A DNA stretch of 64,000 bases from Sphingobacterium sp. SYP-B4668 (GCF_027627455.1 NZ_CP115483.1:3658001-3722000), one strand, 5' to 3'; shown: positions 36,837-45,867, counted from the first letter of the stretch. The notes: generated by a model from the sequence alone, not told the origin. Numbers and translations: made by a program.

Positions 36837-37265
36837 ATGCCAACAAATAAAACAACCTTTACGGACGAGTCTGTCATTACCTTTATCAATCAAGTAGATA
36901 ATGAGCAGAAAAGAGCAGACAGCCTACGCTTGATCGACCTTATGCAACATGTGTCGGGCGAGGAGGCTAAGATGTATGGTCCCTCCATTATTGGCTTTGG
37001 CCATTATCACTATAAATACGCTTCAGGGCACGAGGGAGATGCTCCTTTGATCGGTTTTTCACCCCGCAAGGCTGCGATATCCTTATATGTCCATACGGGA
37101 TGTGCCGAGCAAGAGCATATGTTGGAGGGTCTAGGCAAGTTCAAGATTGCCAAAGCTTGCATTTACATCAAGAAGCTGGCTGATATTGACGAAAACGTAC
37201 TCATGGCCCTTATGCAAGGCACCATAGATTTCATCAGTCAAAAATATACCCGTATCAGATCCTAG
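36837..37265 (+). CDS. DUF1801 (YdhG-like) domain protein
   Basis: 142-aa soluble protein of the DUF1801 family: SVITFINQVDNEQKRADSLR then LIDLMQHVSGEEAKMYGPSI at the start, a central GFGHYHYKYASGHEGDAPLI and a C-terminal AKACIYIKKLADIDENVLMA. Related to the frataxin-like YdhG fold, whose role in most species is unproven. The start is preceded by AAAGGAG, a real Shine-Dalgarno-like sequence that is uncommon in this phylum and supports the ATG at 36837. It stands alone and converges on the next gene. Confidence 0.83.
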   Translation: MPTNKTTFTDESVITFINQVDNEQKRADSLRLIDLMQHVSGEEAKMYGPSIIGFGHYHYKYASGHEGDAPLIGFSPRKAAISLYVHTGCAEQEHMLEGLGKFKIAKACIYIKKLADIDENVLMALMQGTIDFISQKYTRIRS

Positions 37266-37497
37266 AATTGTAGATACAAAGGCGGACCAATAGATAGAAG
37301 GGTCCATCGACGGCATATCTTGATGAAATTGTCTGTCGGGCTTCACAAATAGTCATTCAATAAACTTGTGGACTACCCAAGTGTCAATATCCGTTACATA
37401 ATATAACGGCGTAGATAATCGAAAAATCTCAACAAATGGCATGCGCTCCTCAGTTCAATACTTTTTTAAAGGTCTTTGCACTTACTATCAAATATGA

Positions 37498-38277
37498 TCA
37501 CTCCATTAGATTCACTTTGTAATATTCATATTCATTGCCTCCTTCTTTATATTGGGTCACCAAACCAAAGAAAAGGGTGAGGTCGTCCGTCCAAAATTCC
37601 TTTTCTATCGTACAAAGCCATTTATTGGTTTTCTTTTCAAATATTTCATTTAATTCGACTACTTTTTGAAATTTCTGGCCCTTCTTCTCTTGGATGAAAT
37701 GGTAAAAACACGCCTGACCTTCAAAAACTTTGTTCAGCCTATATTTCCCACTGGGTGAGGTCGTCGTAAACGCTGGATTACCTATATCATAGGTCCCCTT
37801 GGCGGTCCCCAAGTCGAAGCTTACATCTATCGTATGGCCTCCTTCACATAAAAGAATATCCTCCTTAGGAAAATAGGCGACGAATGCGTATTCTTCAAAG
37901 TCTTTCTGCTCGTCCGAAGAGGTCCCGTTCCTGAAGTTTATTCTTTTGACACCTAAGTACCCCTCCATTTCGTTGAAATCAACAATTCCGGACAATCGCT
38001 CTTGTACGATTTTAAAATCTGTTATCTTCTCCACCGGCTTACTTACTTTATCGGCGTGTTTGGCTGCGTAAAACTGTGCCCTATCTATTTTCTCTATTTC
38101 TATCTCAATAGTGTGCACACTTGATGTATTGCTAGATTCAGATCCTATGCGCTTTGGTGCTATACGTTTATCGGATTGTTGATTAACCTCGGCGGGCTTT
38201 AGCTTTTGTCCACAGGAAATCAAAACAACAAATAGCAAAGCAATTGCCGATGTATTTCTAAACGATTTTCTTTTCAT
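37498..38277 (-). CDS. Lipoprotein of unknown function
   Basis: 259-aa lipoprotein (signal MKRKSFRNTSAIALLFVVLISC). No domain is recognised. After a Ser/Asn/Lys-rich linker (about 23-55) the protein is a single domain of about 200 residues rich in strands and Lys/Glu/Phe, with FDLGTAKGTYDIGNPAFTTT near 155 and a Tyr-rich end (YKEGGNEYEYYKVNLME). No transmembrane segment besides the signal. Isolated gene; a 19-bp dyad lies about 40 bp upstream. Confidence 0.75.
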   Translation of the reverse strand: MKRKSFRNTSAIALLFVVLISCGQKLKPAEVNQQSDKRIAPKRIGSESSNTSSVHTIEIEIEKIDRAQFYAAKHADKVSKPVEKITDFKIVQERLSGIVDFNEMEGYLGVKRINFRNGTSSDEQKDFEEYAFVAYFPKEDILLCEGGHTIDVSFDLGTAKGTYDIGNPAFTTTSPSGKYRLNKVFEGQACFYHFIQEKKGQKFQKVVELNEIFEKKTNKWLCTIEKEFWTDDLTLFFGLVTQYKEGGNEYEYYKVNLME

Positions 38278-38318
38278 CTATTTGTTTCTCTTATTGCGTG
38301 TATAAATTTAACGGTACA

Positions 38319-38337
38319 AAATGAACTGCGTTCATTT
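38319..38337. promoter_or_regulatory. 19-bp inverted repeat upstream of the 259-aa lipoprotein gene
   Basis: AAATGAAC-TGC-GTTCATTT with perfect 8-bp arms; a further ATGAAC half-site begins at 38345. A possible operator 42 bp before the start. No matching promoter was pinned down. Confidence 0.3.
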
Positions 38338-38441
38338 GTTGATGAACATTTGAGTCAACTGAAGAACCCTTGGAATCAGGTTTGTTTTATTTTTTCAAAG
38401 ATTTTGCATCTGTTTTAACTTCGATACGGCTTTACAAACGT

Positions 38442-38602
38442 CATAAATGGTTTTGCAAATAGATATTCACTTGTGCAACATCCTCGAAGCTATGTTGTGG
38501 GGCGGATGGATGACCATAGAATTTATCGTAGAAAAAAAACTTGTATGGGATACCCCTGCTCTCGAAATTCAATCGCTCGACCCAGCCAATATCGGCATTG
38601 TT
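38442..38602 (-). pseudogene. Orphan 3' gene fragment (about 53 codons)
   Basis: The minus strand is open from just after a TAA (38603-38605) to a TGA (38442-38444) and reads like a genuine protein C-terminus: ADIGWVERLNFESRGIPY, then KFFFYDKFYGHPSAPQHSFE and VAQVNIYLQNHL. There is no in-frame start and the DNA upstream (38606-38727) shows no continuation in any frame, so it is the stump of a deleted gene. The Gly-His segment and helical end could suit an alpha/beta-hydrolase tail, but this is a guess. The rest of the 450-bp gap (38278-38727) shows only the dyad near 38319. Confidence 0.5.
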
Positions 38603-38727
38603 TTAACAAAATAGCTACCACCGCATAACATGCAATTAGATAGCTCAAATAATAAAATACAAAAGATAGTATACGCATATTATAGTACATTCCTTTTTAG
38701 TCCTCGACTAGCATCCGAATTAGTTGG

Positions 38728-39990
38728 CTATTGGGCTATGTTTGTTTTTACCATTTCCGTATTAAAGATGATACCGTCAAAAATATTAGGCCATACCTTA
38801 GCTTCTTCAACATATCCAAAGGGCCGTGCCACTTGTTCGGTCAGTAACCACGAACCTCTATTTAAATTTCTTATGTTTAGAAATACATCTTGTTTGCCGG
38901 TCTCAAAAAATAGATTTTCCAATGTATGCTCTTTTGCTGGAGGTATATTCCTACTGTTTTTCATTCCAATGGTACCCCAAGTGCCTTGATTAGCCATGAA
39001 TACGATGGAATACATCTTATCCCTATATTTTTGATACAAGTAATCACCAACAGATTTTTCGGGGGAAGGTTGATAATTTCGTGCAATGTGCCGGCTTGCC
39101 GCCCAAACAATTATCTTTTTTCCCGGATATCGCTTTTCTTTTAACCAGATAATATTCTCGGCCATAATGGAATCCCTGGTATTCTTAGAAAAGTCTTTAT
39201 CCCTGAATTTTCGAGATACCAATACAGGAGCGACCGTCGCCTTGTTCCGCAATACCTGCTTAAGCAATTCGATATCTGCTGTACTATGGTTGTCCAATAG
39301 GCTTAAAAATCGTTGTGAAGTGCTGACGAACTTATCAGAGAGAGCATTCAACTCATTTTCTTGGATATTCTTCGGCAAATTGTCAAAGTAATTAGCCAAA
39401 TACGAGTAAAATGTAAAATAATCATTTTGTTCATCTTGATTGATAAATGTAATATTTAGCTTTTTTAATGCCATAAACAAATCAATGGGAAAACCCTCTC
39501 TATCAATTTTGGAGATCTCCTGATAATCCATCCCAGAAACAAACAGGGGGTCACTAGACTTTGTCGATTTGCCTATATATTCCAATAAGGGTTGTACCTC
39601 CTTCGTCCAAGACCAATGCGGATACGTGGCGCCTCTAAGTTCTTTGATTGGATTGTCGGATACCTTGCTATTTTGGAAAGATTTTTCGGCTAAATAAAGA
39701 CTGCTTTCAAAGACGAGAACTTCAAAACCCAATTGTTCATGCAAAAACTTGATGAACTGTCCCTTTGTTTTAAACGCCGTTCCGTCTCCATGCGTCTGTT
39801 CGCCCAACAGGACAATCTGGGCTTCACCAATAGACTCCCTTAAGGCTTGTGGTGTACTTGTGAGCGTCCCATTTGTATCGATATGGAGATCGATTACTTC
39901 TTTTTTCAACCAACTTACTTCCTTTTTCTGTGCCAGAAGAACAGTGCCGAACAGTAATATAAATAGAATAACAATAAAATACTTTATCAT
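38728..39990 (-). CDS. Erythromycin-esterase-family protein, secreted
   Basis: 420-aa protein with a signal peptide (about 1-20, ending TVLLAQ). The fold-defining motifs of the Ere family are present: IVLLGEQTHGDGTAF (catalytic Glu/His pair, about 58-62), EVLVFESSLYLAEKSF (Glu about 90), GATYPHWSWTKEVQPLLEYI (about 125) and IIVWAASRHIARNY (about 300). Family members hydrolyse macrolide lactones in some cases, but most homologues in environmental Bacteroidota have unknown substrates, so resistance should not be assumed. It follows a 67-aa lipoprotein gene after 19 bp, so the two may be cotranscribed. Confidence 0.88.
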   Translation of the reverse strand: MIKYFIVILFILLFGTVLLAQKKEVSWLKKEVIDLHIDTNGTLTSTPQALRESIGEAQIVLLGEQTHGDGTAFKTKGQFIKFLHEQLGFEVLVFESSLYLAEKSFQNSKVSDNPIKELRGATYPHWSWTKEVQPLLEYIGKSTKSSDPLFVSGMDYQEISKIDREGFPIDLFMALKKLNITFINQDEQNDYFTFYSYLANYFDNLPKNIQENELNALSDKFVSTSQRFLSLLDNHSTADIELLKQVLRNKATVAPVLVSRKFRDKDFSKNTRDSIMAENIIWLKEKRYPGKKIIVWAASRHIARNYQPSPEKSVGDYLYQKYRDKMYSIVFMANQGTWGTIGMKNSRNIPPAKEHTLENLFFETGKQDVFLNIRNLNRGSWLLTEQVARPFGYVEEAKVWPNIFDGIIFNTEMVKTNIAQ

Positions 39991-40009
39991 AACGAGATAA
40001 TTGATTAGG

Positions 40010-40213
40010 CTAAAATAAGGAATATTCTACCAGAGCCACTTTCCCACCTTCGTCTACCTTAAATTTAAAAGTATAATAATTTTGGCTGACCATACGTCCA
40101 TTTTGCGATTTTCCTCCACCTTCATTTTGCGGATACACAGTTTCATTACTACAGGAAGCCATCAATAACAGACCTGCTGCAATAGCTAAGAATATGACTT
40201 GGGTTCTTATCAT
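40010..40213 (-). CDS. Small lipoprotein
   Basis: 67-aa precursor with a clear lipoprotein signal (MIRTQVIFLAIAAGLLLMAS followed by Cys). The mature part is only about 46 residues with a Gly/Asn-rich linker and one predicted beta-hairpin (YYTFKFKVDEGGKVALVEYS). No family recognised. It is 19 bp upstream of the erythromycin-esterase homologue on the same strand and probably cotranscribed with it. Confidence 0.6.
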   Translation of the reverse strand: MIRTQVIFLAIAAGLLLMASCSNETVYPQNEGGGKSQNGRMVSQNYYTFKFKVDEGGKVALVEYSLF

Positions 40214-40420
40214 TTTTCAAGTAATTTATGTAGTGCTATAATTTAAGCAAAGACCTGTTGTATCAACACGTCTTGAGGTCAGTCTCACATACACAATAAT
40301 TCTGCCACAAATTATTGGGAAATCGCTCCTACCACCCAAACAATTTACTTTCTACTAACAGAGATATTTTTGAAAAGATGTTGCCGGATACTTTTCAAAA
40401 TGAACGAAAATAGAGGCTAG

Positions 40421-40660
40421 TACGCATTTGCAGAACTCCTGTTATTGGTACCTAAAGAAATGGAATTTGACAAAACCTTTCCGAGCGATGACAAGAGTGT
40501 ATGGTTAATAGGTATGATGAAGGATATGGCAAGATTCCCGCACCATCAGAGCACTTTTTTGACATAAGGACATACCCTGCAAACGAGAGCGATATCGCAG
40601 AACCTTGTGACCACACAATCAATTTCACCAGTTGTATTAGGGACAACCATATGCAATTAA
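40421..40660 (+). pseudogene. Remnant of a suppressor-of-fused (SUFU) domain protein
   Basis: Plus-strand frame 40421-40564 encodes AFAELLLLVPKEMEFDKTFP ... SVWLIGMMKDMARFPHHQST, then a TAA at 40565, and the same frame resumes with GHTLQ. This matches the bacterial SUFU-domain pattern 'ELv..LP.dW ... yWpir.lK.lARFPHe..TwLg.GHTip', with the stop at the residue before GHT. The N-terminal half is missing (stop at 40418). It is the broken C-terminal part of an immunity or regulatory type protein. Positions 40214-40420 in the same 463-bp gap hold nothing recognisable. An overlapping 59-codon ORF at 40501-40680 in another frame is probably chance. Confidence 0.55.
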
Positions 40661-40676
40661 TTGACTTCTCACGGAT

Positions 40677-41570
40677 CTAAACACACATCAAGGTATTTGG
40701 AAGCTCATACTTCAAATGTAATTCCGCCATTTTTTTGGCGAAAGCCTTTCGATAATACAGCGGCATCTGTGTACCATTGGCAAAAAAACGCTGATATTTT
40801 TCCAATAAATGAGGGTAGTGCTTAGCGACCGCGTCCAGAGTTAGGGATTTACTATCGTAAGGTGCAGCCCCGAACAAGGTAAGTGTTGCCGGAAATATAT
40901 AAGATGCCCCTGCAGCCTTGAACGTTCCAAACATTTGATCCAAATGGGTTGATGTATCGGTAATAAAGGGCAACAAGGGCATCATGCTAACACCACTGTG
41001 TAGCCCGTATTGAGAGGCAAGCGCCAAGGTCTCTAATCGTGTCGACGGTGGCGTGGCTCCTGGTTCAAAAACACGTGCAATACCATCTGTAATCGTTGAG
41101 AAGGAAAATGTCACAAAGGCCCCATGCGAAAGTTGCCCTTGAAGGTCATGTGGAAGTATAGCCGCCTTATCGATGGCCTGTATCAAATCGAAATCCCTAC
41201 GGACCAACTCCGATTTGGTAATAACATGTAACGGAAACCGATACCGAAGGATGACTTCTAATATTTGACGGGTAAGAAGTTGCGTCCTTTCTATGTGCAG
41301 ATAAGGATCGGTAGCGGAAGACAATACGATGATACCATACTGTTTTTTACGAGCTCTTAAGGACAGTTGTCTATCCAGCAGGTCCACTGCATTGTTTTTC
41401 AGACTGAGTTTGTCCGTCATGTTTACCCCGTACTTACTCCCTCTGATGTAACAATACAAGCAATTAAAGGAGCAGCCGCTGTAGGGGTTGATTGTATAGT
41501 CATCTAGGAACCAAGAATCACGCCGCTTGGTCTTGTTCAATATGGATTTGACTTCAACGCTCCGTGCCAT
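40677..41570 (-). CDS. SPL-family radical SAM protein (spore photoproduct lyase-like)
   Basis: Radical S-adenosylmethionine enzyme, about 297 aa. The cluster-binding motif is CSFNCLYCY (CxxxCxxC) near residue 32, preceded by INPYSG. The SPL-like signature follows: SSATDPYLHIERTQLLTRQI (about 92) and LHVITKSELVRRDFDLI (about 125), then VTFSFST. In the SPL superfamily the radical repairs thymine dimers or acts on other nucleic-acid lesions; this organism does not sporulate, so the role here is open. The Met at 41570 is chosen because the longer ORF (from 41804) runs through the upstream gene. It overlaps the AlkD-like gene by 17 bp, implying coupled translation. Confidence 0.87.
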   Translation of the reverse strand: MARSVEVKSILNKTKRRDSWFLDDYTINPYSGCSFNCLYCYIRGSKYGVNMTDKLSLKNNAVDLLDRQLSLRARKKQYGIIVLSSATDPYLHIERTQLLTRQILEVILRYRFPLHVITKSELVRRDFDLIQAIDKAAILPHDLQGQLSHGAFVTFSFSTITDGIARVFEPGATPPSTRLETLALASQYGLHSGVSMMPLLPFITDTSTHLDQMFGTFKAAGASYIFPATLTLFGAAPYDSKSLTLDAVAKHYPHLLEKYQRFFANGTQMPLYYRKAFAKKMAELHLKYELPNTLMCV

Positions 41571-42276
41571 TGCCTCTACTGCGATTAAGTCCGATATTGA
41601 TTTTAGTTCGAAACCATTGCTTGGTCTCGATTGACACAATCTGGTCCTGATAACAATCGATAAGTGCAGGATGAAATCGGGCGACGGTCTTGGCTCCCCA
41701 CCCAATCCCCTTTTTACTATGAAAGTCTGTAGCAGTCGAAAGTTGCAGTAATATCCTAAATACCTGCTCCACAAAAGGTGGTTGGAGTTTCTTTTTGACG
41801 GCATAGTGTGTTGCTACTCCCACCGTCCGGACCAACCATTTGTCAGGATGTAGTGCTAATCGGTCTAGGATTGGAATCGTCATTTCGGGCTTGGTCAATA
41901 ACGCGTAACCCAATACCCGCTCGCCAATGATATCACACACATACCATTCGTTACCAAAGCTGATATAATCACAAGCCTTGTTGATCGTTCGTTCATAATC
42001 CGTGTCCAACCGAAGTCGCAACATGATACCTACCAATACCTGTCCACCCATTGCACGTAAGTAGACAATACGATCCGCCAAATCAAGCTGTATGTCCTCC
42101 GGAATGACGGTCATTAATTCCATAGCTGCATACTCCAATAGCGGAAACTTCACTTTCTTATTGAGCAAGCCTTCTTGGAGTGAAATGATAAAAGCATCGG
42201 CACCCTTATGCTGTAGCTGGCGCAAAGCCTCCGCCACCTTGTCTTTTATAACCGCCTTACTACTTATACTTTCCAT
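41554..42276 (-). CDS. AlkD-like DNA alkylation repair protein (HEAT-like repeats)
   Basis: About 240 aa, all-helical, with the pattern of the DNA-alkylation-repair (AlkC/AlkD) family: GNEWYVCDIIGERVLGYAL (about 118, Trp and Asp at the positions used to hold the lesion) and HPDKWLVRTVGVATHYAV (about 155), then WGAKTVARFHP (about 205). AlkD-type proteins excise N3- and N7-alkyl purines. The Met at 42276 (MESISSKAV) is preferred; the ORF to 42384 adds an odd Cys/Pro-rich stretch. Overlap with the SPL radical SAM gene suggests the two act together on damaged nucleic acid, which is an inference. Confidence 0.78.
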   Translation of the reverse strand: MESISSKAVIKDKVAEALRQLQHKGADAFIISLQEGLLNKKVKFPLLEYAAMELMTVIPEDIQLDLADRIVYLRAMGGQVLVGIMLRLRLDTDYERTINKACDYISFGNEWYVCDIIGERVLGYALLTKPEMTIPILDRLALHPDKWLVRTVGVATHYAVKKKLQPPFVEQVFRILLQLSTATDFHSKKGIGWGAKTVARFHPALIDCYQDQIVSIETKQWFRTKINIGLNRSRGNGTER

Positions 42277-42434
42277 TTTGGATGATTGATCAAGAGATAA
42301 AGATAGAAATTCCGTTAAATTTTTATCTTTACAGGGATGGAAATATTTTGGGCAATGTAGCGGTATGTCCCACGGACAATCCATCTACTAGCTGTAGTAT
42401 GAGCATCGGAATGCTATATTAAATTTAACCAGAT

Positions 42435-42992
42435 ATGAACGAAAACAAAGAGCTCACGATACAATACCCACTTCACAAAGAAGACTTTCTTCAATACCAG
42501 CTTTTTTACATCGACCAGTCAGGTATGGCAAAACGAAGTGCCAATATAGGGCGATTTTTATTACTAGCCATCTTTACAATATTGGCGTTGATTTTTTATA
42601 AATTCGAAAAACACATCGCTATTTATTTTGTCATATCCGCTATTATCTGCTTCCTTCTCTATCCGCTCTTTCAAAAATGGTATTATAAGCGTTTTTTTAA
42701 CAAGTTTGTAGAAAAGCAGATGAGCAAACGGTTTGGACAACCCATTACCCTTACTTTCACTGCTACAGACTTCCACCTACAAGATATTACTGGGGAAGCC
42801 CATATCCTATTCACCAATATTGAAGAAATCACAGAGACAAACAGCTATATCTTTCCAAAGCTAAAAACCGGTGGGCATATCATCATTTCAAAATCTAAGT
42901 TGCCTCAAGAAGAGGAAGTCCGCACGTGGCTAGCCAAGTGCTGTGAAAATCTTGGGATTGCCTACCACCGATTAGATTGGAAAGGGCAATAA
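42435..42992 (+). CDS. YcxB-like membrane protein
   Basis: 185-aa protein with two adjacent transmembrane helices (about 38-57 and 60-78) and a C-terminal cytoplasmic domain. The C-terminal YcxB pattern is FTATDFHLQDITGEAHILFT then NIEEITETNSYIFPKLKTGG and HIIISKSKLPQEEEVRTWL. The family is widespread and uncharacterised. It is divergent from the AlkD-like gene across 158 bp. A short hairpin (GCTAAG-TAT-CTTAGC, 43007-43021) follows its stop. Confidence 0.8.
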   Translation: MNENKELTIQYPLHKEDFLQYQLFYIDQSGMAKRSANIGRFLLLAIFTILALIFYKFEKHIAIYFVISAIICFLLYPLFQKWYYKRFFNKFVEKQMSKRFGQPITLTFTATDFHLQDITGEAHILFTNIEEITETNSYIFPKLKTGGHIIISKSKLPQEEEVRTWLAKCCENLGIAYHRLDWKGQ

Positions 42993-43490
42993 AAAATATT
43001 CAAAAAGCTAAGTATCTTAGCGTATATAAGCCATATGTAGCGAATTAGCTTCAATATTCCGTTAGTGAATAACCACATCCCCTACAGCAAAGGTAACTTT
43101 AACCAGCACCTTCAGCCTCAGTACATTTACAGTATGTTGTGATACCTTTTCAGCAATCTTTAGCTAATACCTCTTACTGCGATTGATTATTTCCTTCCGT
43201 GGAGGGAGACATTCATTTTGCTATCAATTCTGGGTTTTAGTAAGAAATGTGTTCCCTACAAAAAGCGGTGGAGCAAGGCCTCACTTGTCCTTCAAACGGC
43301 CCTCTCGGCATTGTAACCAATACTTTACATTTTTTTGAGAGACAATCCGTCGTCCCAACCGATAACCTATTTAAAAATGTGTATTTTTAGTACCACCTAT
43401 TGCAAAGTGATGGCTTTGCGTAACCGATATAAACTCAAGCTAATGACCTATAAAAAAGTATCTATTACCCTTAAACCAATTGCATATACC
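42993..43490. other. Long non-coding gap before the catabolic operon
   Basis: About 500 bp with a 15-nt hairpin at 43007-43021 behind YcxB, and presumably the promoter of the operon starting at 43491. I could not assign a convincing TTTG/TAnnTTTG pair. In-frame Met codons upstream of 43491 (from 43335) are judged non-coding because they precede the signal peptide by more than 50 residues. Confidence 0.4.
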
Positions 43491-45857
43491 ATGTATAGAC
43501 CCCTAATTTTTCTATTTATTTTTCTCATTCATAATTTTTCACTTTTGGCCCAGCAGAAAGGCCATATTGACGGCCGTGTAACCGACAGTGGATCTAAGGC
43601 CATTCCACACGCTACCGTGTACATCTTAAACAGCAACCGCAGCACAATGAGCAACGTAAATGGTGATTTTCACTTCGACTTGCTAAACCCCGGTATATAC
43701 AGTATCCGGGTATCTGCTGTAGGATATGCCACCCAAATCAAAGAAATAAATACAAATGAAGCCGGTACCTTTCACATAACGTTGCCAATTTCGGACACAC
43801 AGTTGGAAGATGTCATCGTATCGGCCCAAAAGCGTGACGAATCGCTACAAAAGCTACCGTTCAGCATCTCGGCCTTTTCGGCCAAGGATGTGCAAGCGTA
43901 CCGTTTATGGAATATTCGGGACCTAACCGCCCTAGTCCCCAACCTATATAGTGCAAACCCTGGCGATGACCGCAACGTCACGGCGATACGAGGAATCACC
44001 TCGACATCGTACGACCCGGCGGTGGCAACTTATATCGACGGGGTCAACCAGTTCAATCTGGACACCTACATCCCTCAGCTATTCGACATCGAGCGGATAG
44101 AGGTACTCCGTGGACCGCAGGGCACATTATATGGTCGAAATGCGATGGGTGGAGCCATCAATATCATCACCAAAGCACCAAGTAACGAGGCTAGTGGAAC
44201 AATGGAGGTAAATGTGGGCAACTATGGTCAACAGCGGTACAACATAGCGTGGAGACAGCCTTTGGTCAAGGATAAATTGTTCTTGGGTGTGGCGGGTATG
44301 TACGGTCGCCAGGCCGGATTTTTCATCAACGACTTTACCGGGGATCGTCACGATAAGCAAAATAGTATTGCAGGCAATTATTACCTAAAATATATCGTAT
44401 CACCTCAATGGACCATTACCGCCAATGTCAAGCATCGGAATGGCCGCAACCATGGCCCATTCACCCTCTTGGGTAGTTTAGCGGATTTTGCCACTGACCC
44501 CTACCGTCTCAACCAGAATGCGACCACAAAGATGTTGGATAATAGCTTTAACACCTCACTGTCCATAAACTATGCAGGACAGCATATCAACTTCAGTTCG
44601 CAGACGGCATGGCAATCCAACCATCGCTACTACGACCAGCCGATAGATGGTGATTTTTCACCTATTGATGGCGTGACAATCAAGAACAACTATGGACGGG
44701 ATTGGAACAATGTAAAGGTATGGACACAGGAATTTAAATTTAGCTCACCTGCGCATGTCCAATCCGCTTTGAACTGGACAGCGGGGGCCTACCTCTTCCA
44801 TCAGGATGTGCCGAACAAACAGGCCACTCATTTTGGAGAACAGGCCGATCTAATGGGGTCACCGGAAAAGAATTTTTCAATCATTACCACGGCTAATGGC
44901 AAGGCGCTGGGCGCTGCACTCTTCGGACAACTGAGCTATGCGCTCACCGACCGACTGGCTTTGACGGCAGGCGTACGCTACGATTATGAACATAAAGAAC
45001 AACGCGTGCTAGGTGAATACCAGCTAGACGGTGATTCGGAACCTGTATTCCAAACCCAACCCGACACCAGTGCATCGGCCAGTTTTAAGGCCTTCTCACC
45101 CAAAGTGAGTATCCACTACGAACTTTCGGATGTGCATCTGCTATACGGGAGCTACAGCCGAGGCTACCGCTCGGGAGGATTTACGTCCTTATCGTCTGAT
45201 CCCTCACAACCACCGCTACATAAGTTCAAGCCAGAATATAGCAACAACTATGAAATCGGCATCAAAAACCAATTTATGGACAATCGCCTGCGGTTGAATA
45301 TGGCGATCTTCTATACCACCGTGACGGATGTACAAGTACCTACGCTGGTATTGCCCGATGCTATGACGATAACCCGCAACACGGGCAATTTACACAGCCG
45401 AGGGGTGGAATTGGAGCTAGCCTTTAACCCTATCAAAGACTTGACCTTCAGCAATAATCTAGGCTATACAGATGCCAAATACAAAGCACTCAAAATAGCA
45501 CAGCAAGGAGCAGAAGTTGACCTAAATGGCAATCGACAACTGTATACTCCTCAAATGACGAACACCTTCACCGGGCAGTACAGCTATACGTTGGTGAAGC
45601 AAAAAAACATAAAACTAACGGGCCGAGGTGAATGGGTGGCCCTGGGCAAACAATACTTTGACCTATCCAATACTATTAGCCAATCGGGCTACAGCTTGTT
45701 CAATGCCCAGCTAGGGGTAAGCTGTCCACATATAGGAATATCGGTCTGGAGAAGAAATCTGGGTGGTAAAAAGTATATCGCCTACGCGTATGATTTCGGT
45801 GCCGTGCGGACAGGTGACCCGAAAACCTATGGTGTGACGTTAACGGGTAGATTTTAA
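43491..45857 (+). CDS. TonB-dependent outer-membrane receptor (no SusD partner)
   Basis: About 788-aa receptor. Signal peptide MYRPLIFLFIFLIHNFSLLA, carboxypeptidase-regulatory domain about 22-105 (GHIDGRVTDSGSKAIPHATV), plug about 115-235 (QLEDVIVSAQKRDESLQKLP, IRGITSTSYDPAVATYIDGV, IERIEVLRGPQGTLYGRNAM, GGAINIITK), then a barrel ending TGRF. The VTAQKR-type plug and lack of SusD place it with small-molecule/siderophore-like receptors rather than SusC. It opens a plus-strand operon of sugar-acid-type enzymes, so a sugar, sugar acid or glycoside is the likely cargo. The start is set by the signal peptide. Confidence 0.92.
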   Translation: MYRPLIFLFIFLIHNFSLLAQQKGHIDGRVTDSGSKAIPHATVYILNSNRSTMSNVNGDFHFDLLNPGIYSIRVSAVGYATQIKEINTNEAGTFHITLPISDTQLEDVIVSAQKRDESLQKLPFSISAFSAKDVQAYRLWNIRDLTALVPNLYSANPGDDRNVTAIRGITSTSYDPAVATYIDGVNQFNLDTYIPQLFDIERIEVLRGPQGTLYGRNAMGGAINIITKAPSNEASGTMEVNVGNYGQQRYNIAWRQPLVKDKLFLGVAGMYGRQAGFFINDFTGDRHDKQNSIAGNYYLKYIVSPQWTITANVKHRNGRNHGPFTLLGSLADFATDPYRLNQNATTKMLDNSFNTSLSINYAGQHINFSSQTAWQSNHRYYDQPIDGDFSPIDGVTIKNNYGRDWNNVKVWTQEFKFSSPAHVQSALNWTAGAYLFHQDVPNKQATHFGEQADLMGSPEKNFSIITTANGKALGAALFGQLSYALTDRLALTAGVRYDYEHKEQRVLGEYQLDGDSEPVFQTQPDTSASASFKAFSPKVSIHYELSDVHLLYGSYSRGYRSGGFTSLSSDPSQPPLHKFKPEYSNNYEIGIKNQFMDNRLRLNMAIFYTTVTDVQVPTLVLPDAMTITRNTGNLHSRGVELELAFNPIKDLTFSNNLGYTDAKYKALKIAQQGAEVDLNGNRQLYTPQMTNTFTGQYSYTLVKQKNIKLTGRGEWVALGKQYFDLSNTISQSGYSLFNAQLGVSCPHIGISVWRRNLGGKKYIAYAYDFGAVRTGDPKTYGVTLTGRF

Positions 45858-45867
45858 ATAAAATCAG

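Noticed and set aside
37391..37409. CCGTTA/TAACGG inverted repeat between convergent genes
   Set aside because: Six-base arms with a 7-nt loop and no T-run; too weak to call a terminator with confidence.
38630..38989. 119-aa plus-strand ORF
   Set aside because: Mostly antisense to the erythromycin-esterase homologue, no recognisable features.
38728..39990. Macrolide resistance gene
   Set aside because: The protein is an Ere-family homologue, but most environmental relatives have unknown substrates; resistance cannot be inferred from family membership.
40452..40646. 64-aa minus-strand ORF in the gap after the radical SAM gene
   Set aside because: Antisense to the SUFU remnant; composition not convincing.
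40501..40680. 59-codon plus-strand ORF
   Set aside because: Different frame from the SUFU remnant, which has clear family similarity, so this ORF is most likely an overlapping chance frame.
43062..43163. Open minus-strand frame reading like a protein end (KIAEKVSQHTVNVLRLKV)
   Set aside because: Only 33 codons, bounded by stops, no start and no family match; may be a gene stump but chance cannot be excluded.
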